Below, piece by piece: positions 5,916 to 6,095 of a stretch of DNA of 6,095 nucleotides. A model generated the notes under the pieces. The model had not been told where the DNA came from and searched no databases. It saw nothing but the letters and a program-made list of their open reading frames with translations. This DNA comes from JAYGED01 sp046582565. GTDB taxonomy: Bacteria; Pseudomonadota; Alphaproteobacteria; JAAXGF01. The translations under genes were made by a program, and so were the position numbers. How positions within the stretch are numbered: the first letter of the stretch is position 1; each line of letters opens with the position of its first letter. The stretch is from the NCBI GenBank assembly GCA_046582565.1, contig JAYGED010000019.1, positions 1 to 6,095 on the forward strand. The letters are read 5' to 3'.

Positions 5916-6095
5916 CCTCTTTCGGGCATCGTCACAAACTCGATCGCGGCGCGGATTGCGTTCACTGGAGCGGTCCTGGGCAGTATAAAGTGCCGCTAGG
6001 TTGTTAAGGCTGTCGGCCACATTGGGGTGCTCTGGCCCGAGGGCCATTTCCAAAATTGCCAAGGCCCGCTCATATAGCGGCTCGGCCTCGGCGTA
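5841..6095 (-). CDS. 3' end of a kinesin-light-chain-type TPR protein, apparently truncated or decayed
   Basis: The last 84 codons of a gene that enters from the right edge. Its first 40 residues are a textbook 42-residue TPR unit: YAEAEPLYERALAI, then ALGPEHPNVADSLNNLAAL and YTAQ. Such repeats form protein-binding superhelices. The next unit should continue with a GRYAEAE-like sequence, but from about 5972 leftward the protein becomes Arg-rich and non-repetitive (for example ERNPRRDRVCDDARKR) and runs to a TAA at 5841, antisense to the last 75 bases of the GrlR-like gene. Neither other frame on this strand resumes the repeat. This suggests the original C-terminus was lost by deletion or rearrangement near 5970, with read-through into foreign sequence; a genuine unusual C-terminus is possible. 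The TPR assignment is firm, the intactness is not. Confidence 0.7.
   Translation of the reverse strand, partial: YAEAEPLYERALAILEMALGPEHPNVADSLNNLAALYTAQDRSSERNPRRDRVCDDARKRSIKLHTSCQAQINRLARPIDGQCG

Overview
The window is moderately GC-rich, densely coded DNA from a bacterium, most likely a proteobacterium. An alphaproteobacterium is my best guess, from the style of the GrlR-like protein, the kinesin-light-chain-type TPR fragment and the codon use. No RNA gene, CRISPR array or insertion sequence is visible.

Left half (1-2922, all minus strand). A tightly spaced operon reads leftward: a type III glutamine synthetase / gamma-glutamylmethylamide synthetase-like ligase, then (14 bp later) a calcineurin-type metallophosphoesterase, then (44 bp later) an APC-family amino acid/amine permease that runs off the left edge. 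This looks like uptake of a nitrogen compound plus ATP-dependent gamma-glutamylation of ammonia or an amine.

Centre (3000-4116). A TetR-family regulator, also on the minus strand, lies just upstream of the operon and divergent from the next gene. Two near-identical 22-bp sites (19 of 22 bases equal, partly palindromic) lie at 3015-3036, before the ligase operon, and at 4080-4101, before the divergent gene. Each has the same orientation relative to the gene it precedes. I propose they are operators of this TetR protein, tying both transcription units into one regulon.

Right half (4117-6095). The divergent gene encodes a full-length DUF1116 protein (E. coli YlbE/AllG family, a subunit of oxamate carbamoyltransferase), but its usual partners (FdrA/AllF, YlbF/AllH, carbamate kinase) are not in the window. 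It is followed by a GrlR-like small protein with a TTG start. On the opposite strand is the 3' end of a TPR gene whose repeat homology stops abruptly before its reading frame runs antisense into the GrlR-like gene.

The most interesting inference is a TetR-controlled nitrogen-compound utilisation module that pairs a solitary AllG/YlbE-type protein with a gamma-glutamyl ligase, a phosphoesterase and a permease. I do not know such a pathway; its substrate cannot be read from the sequence.
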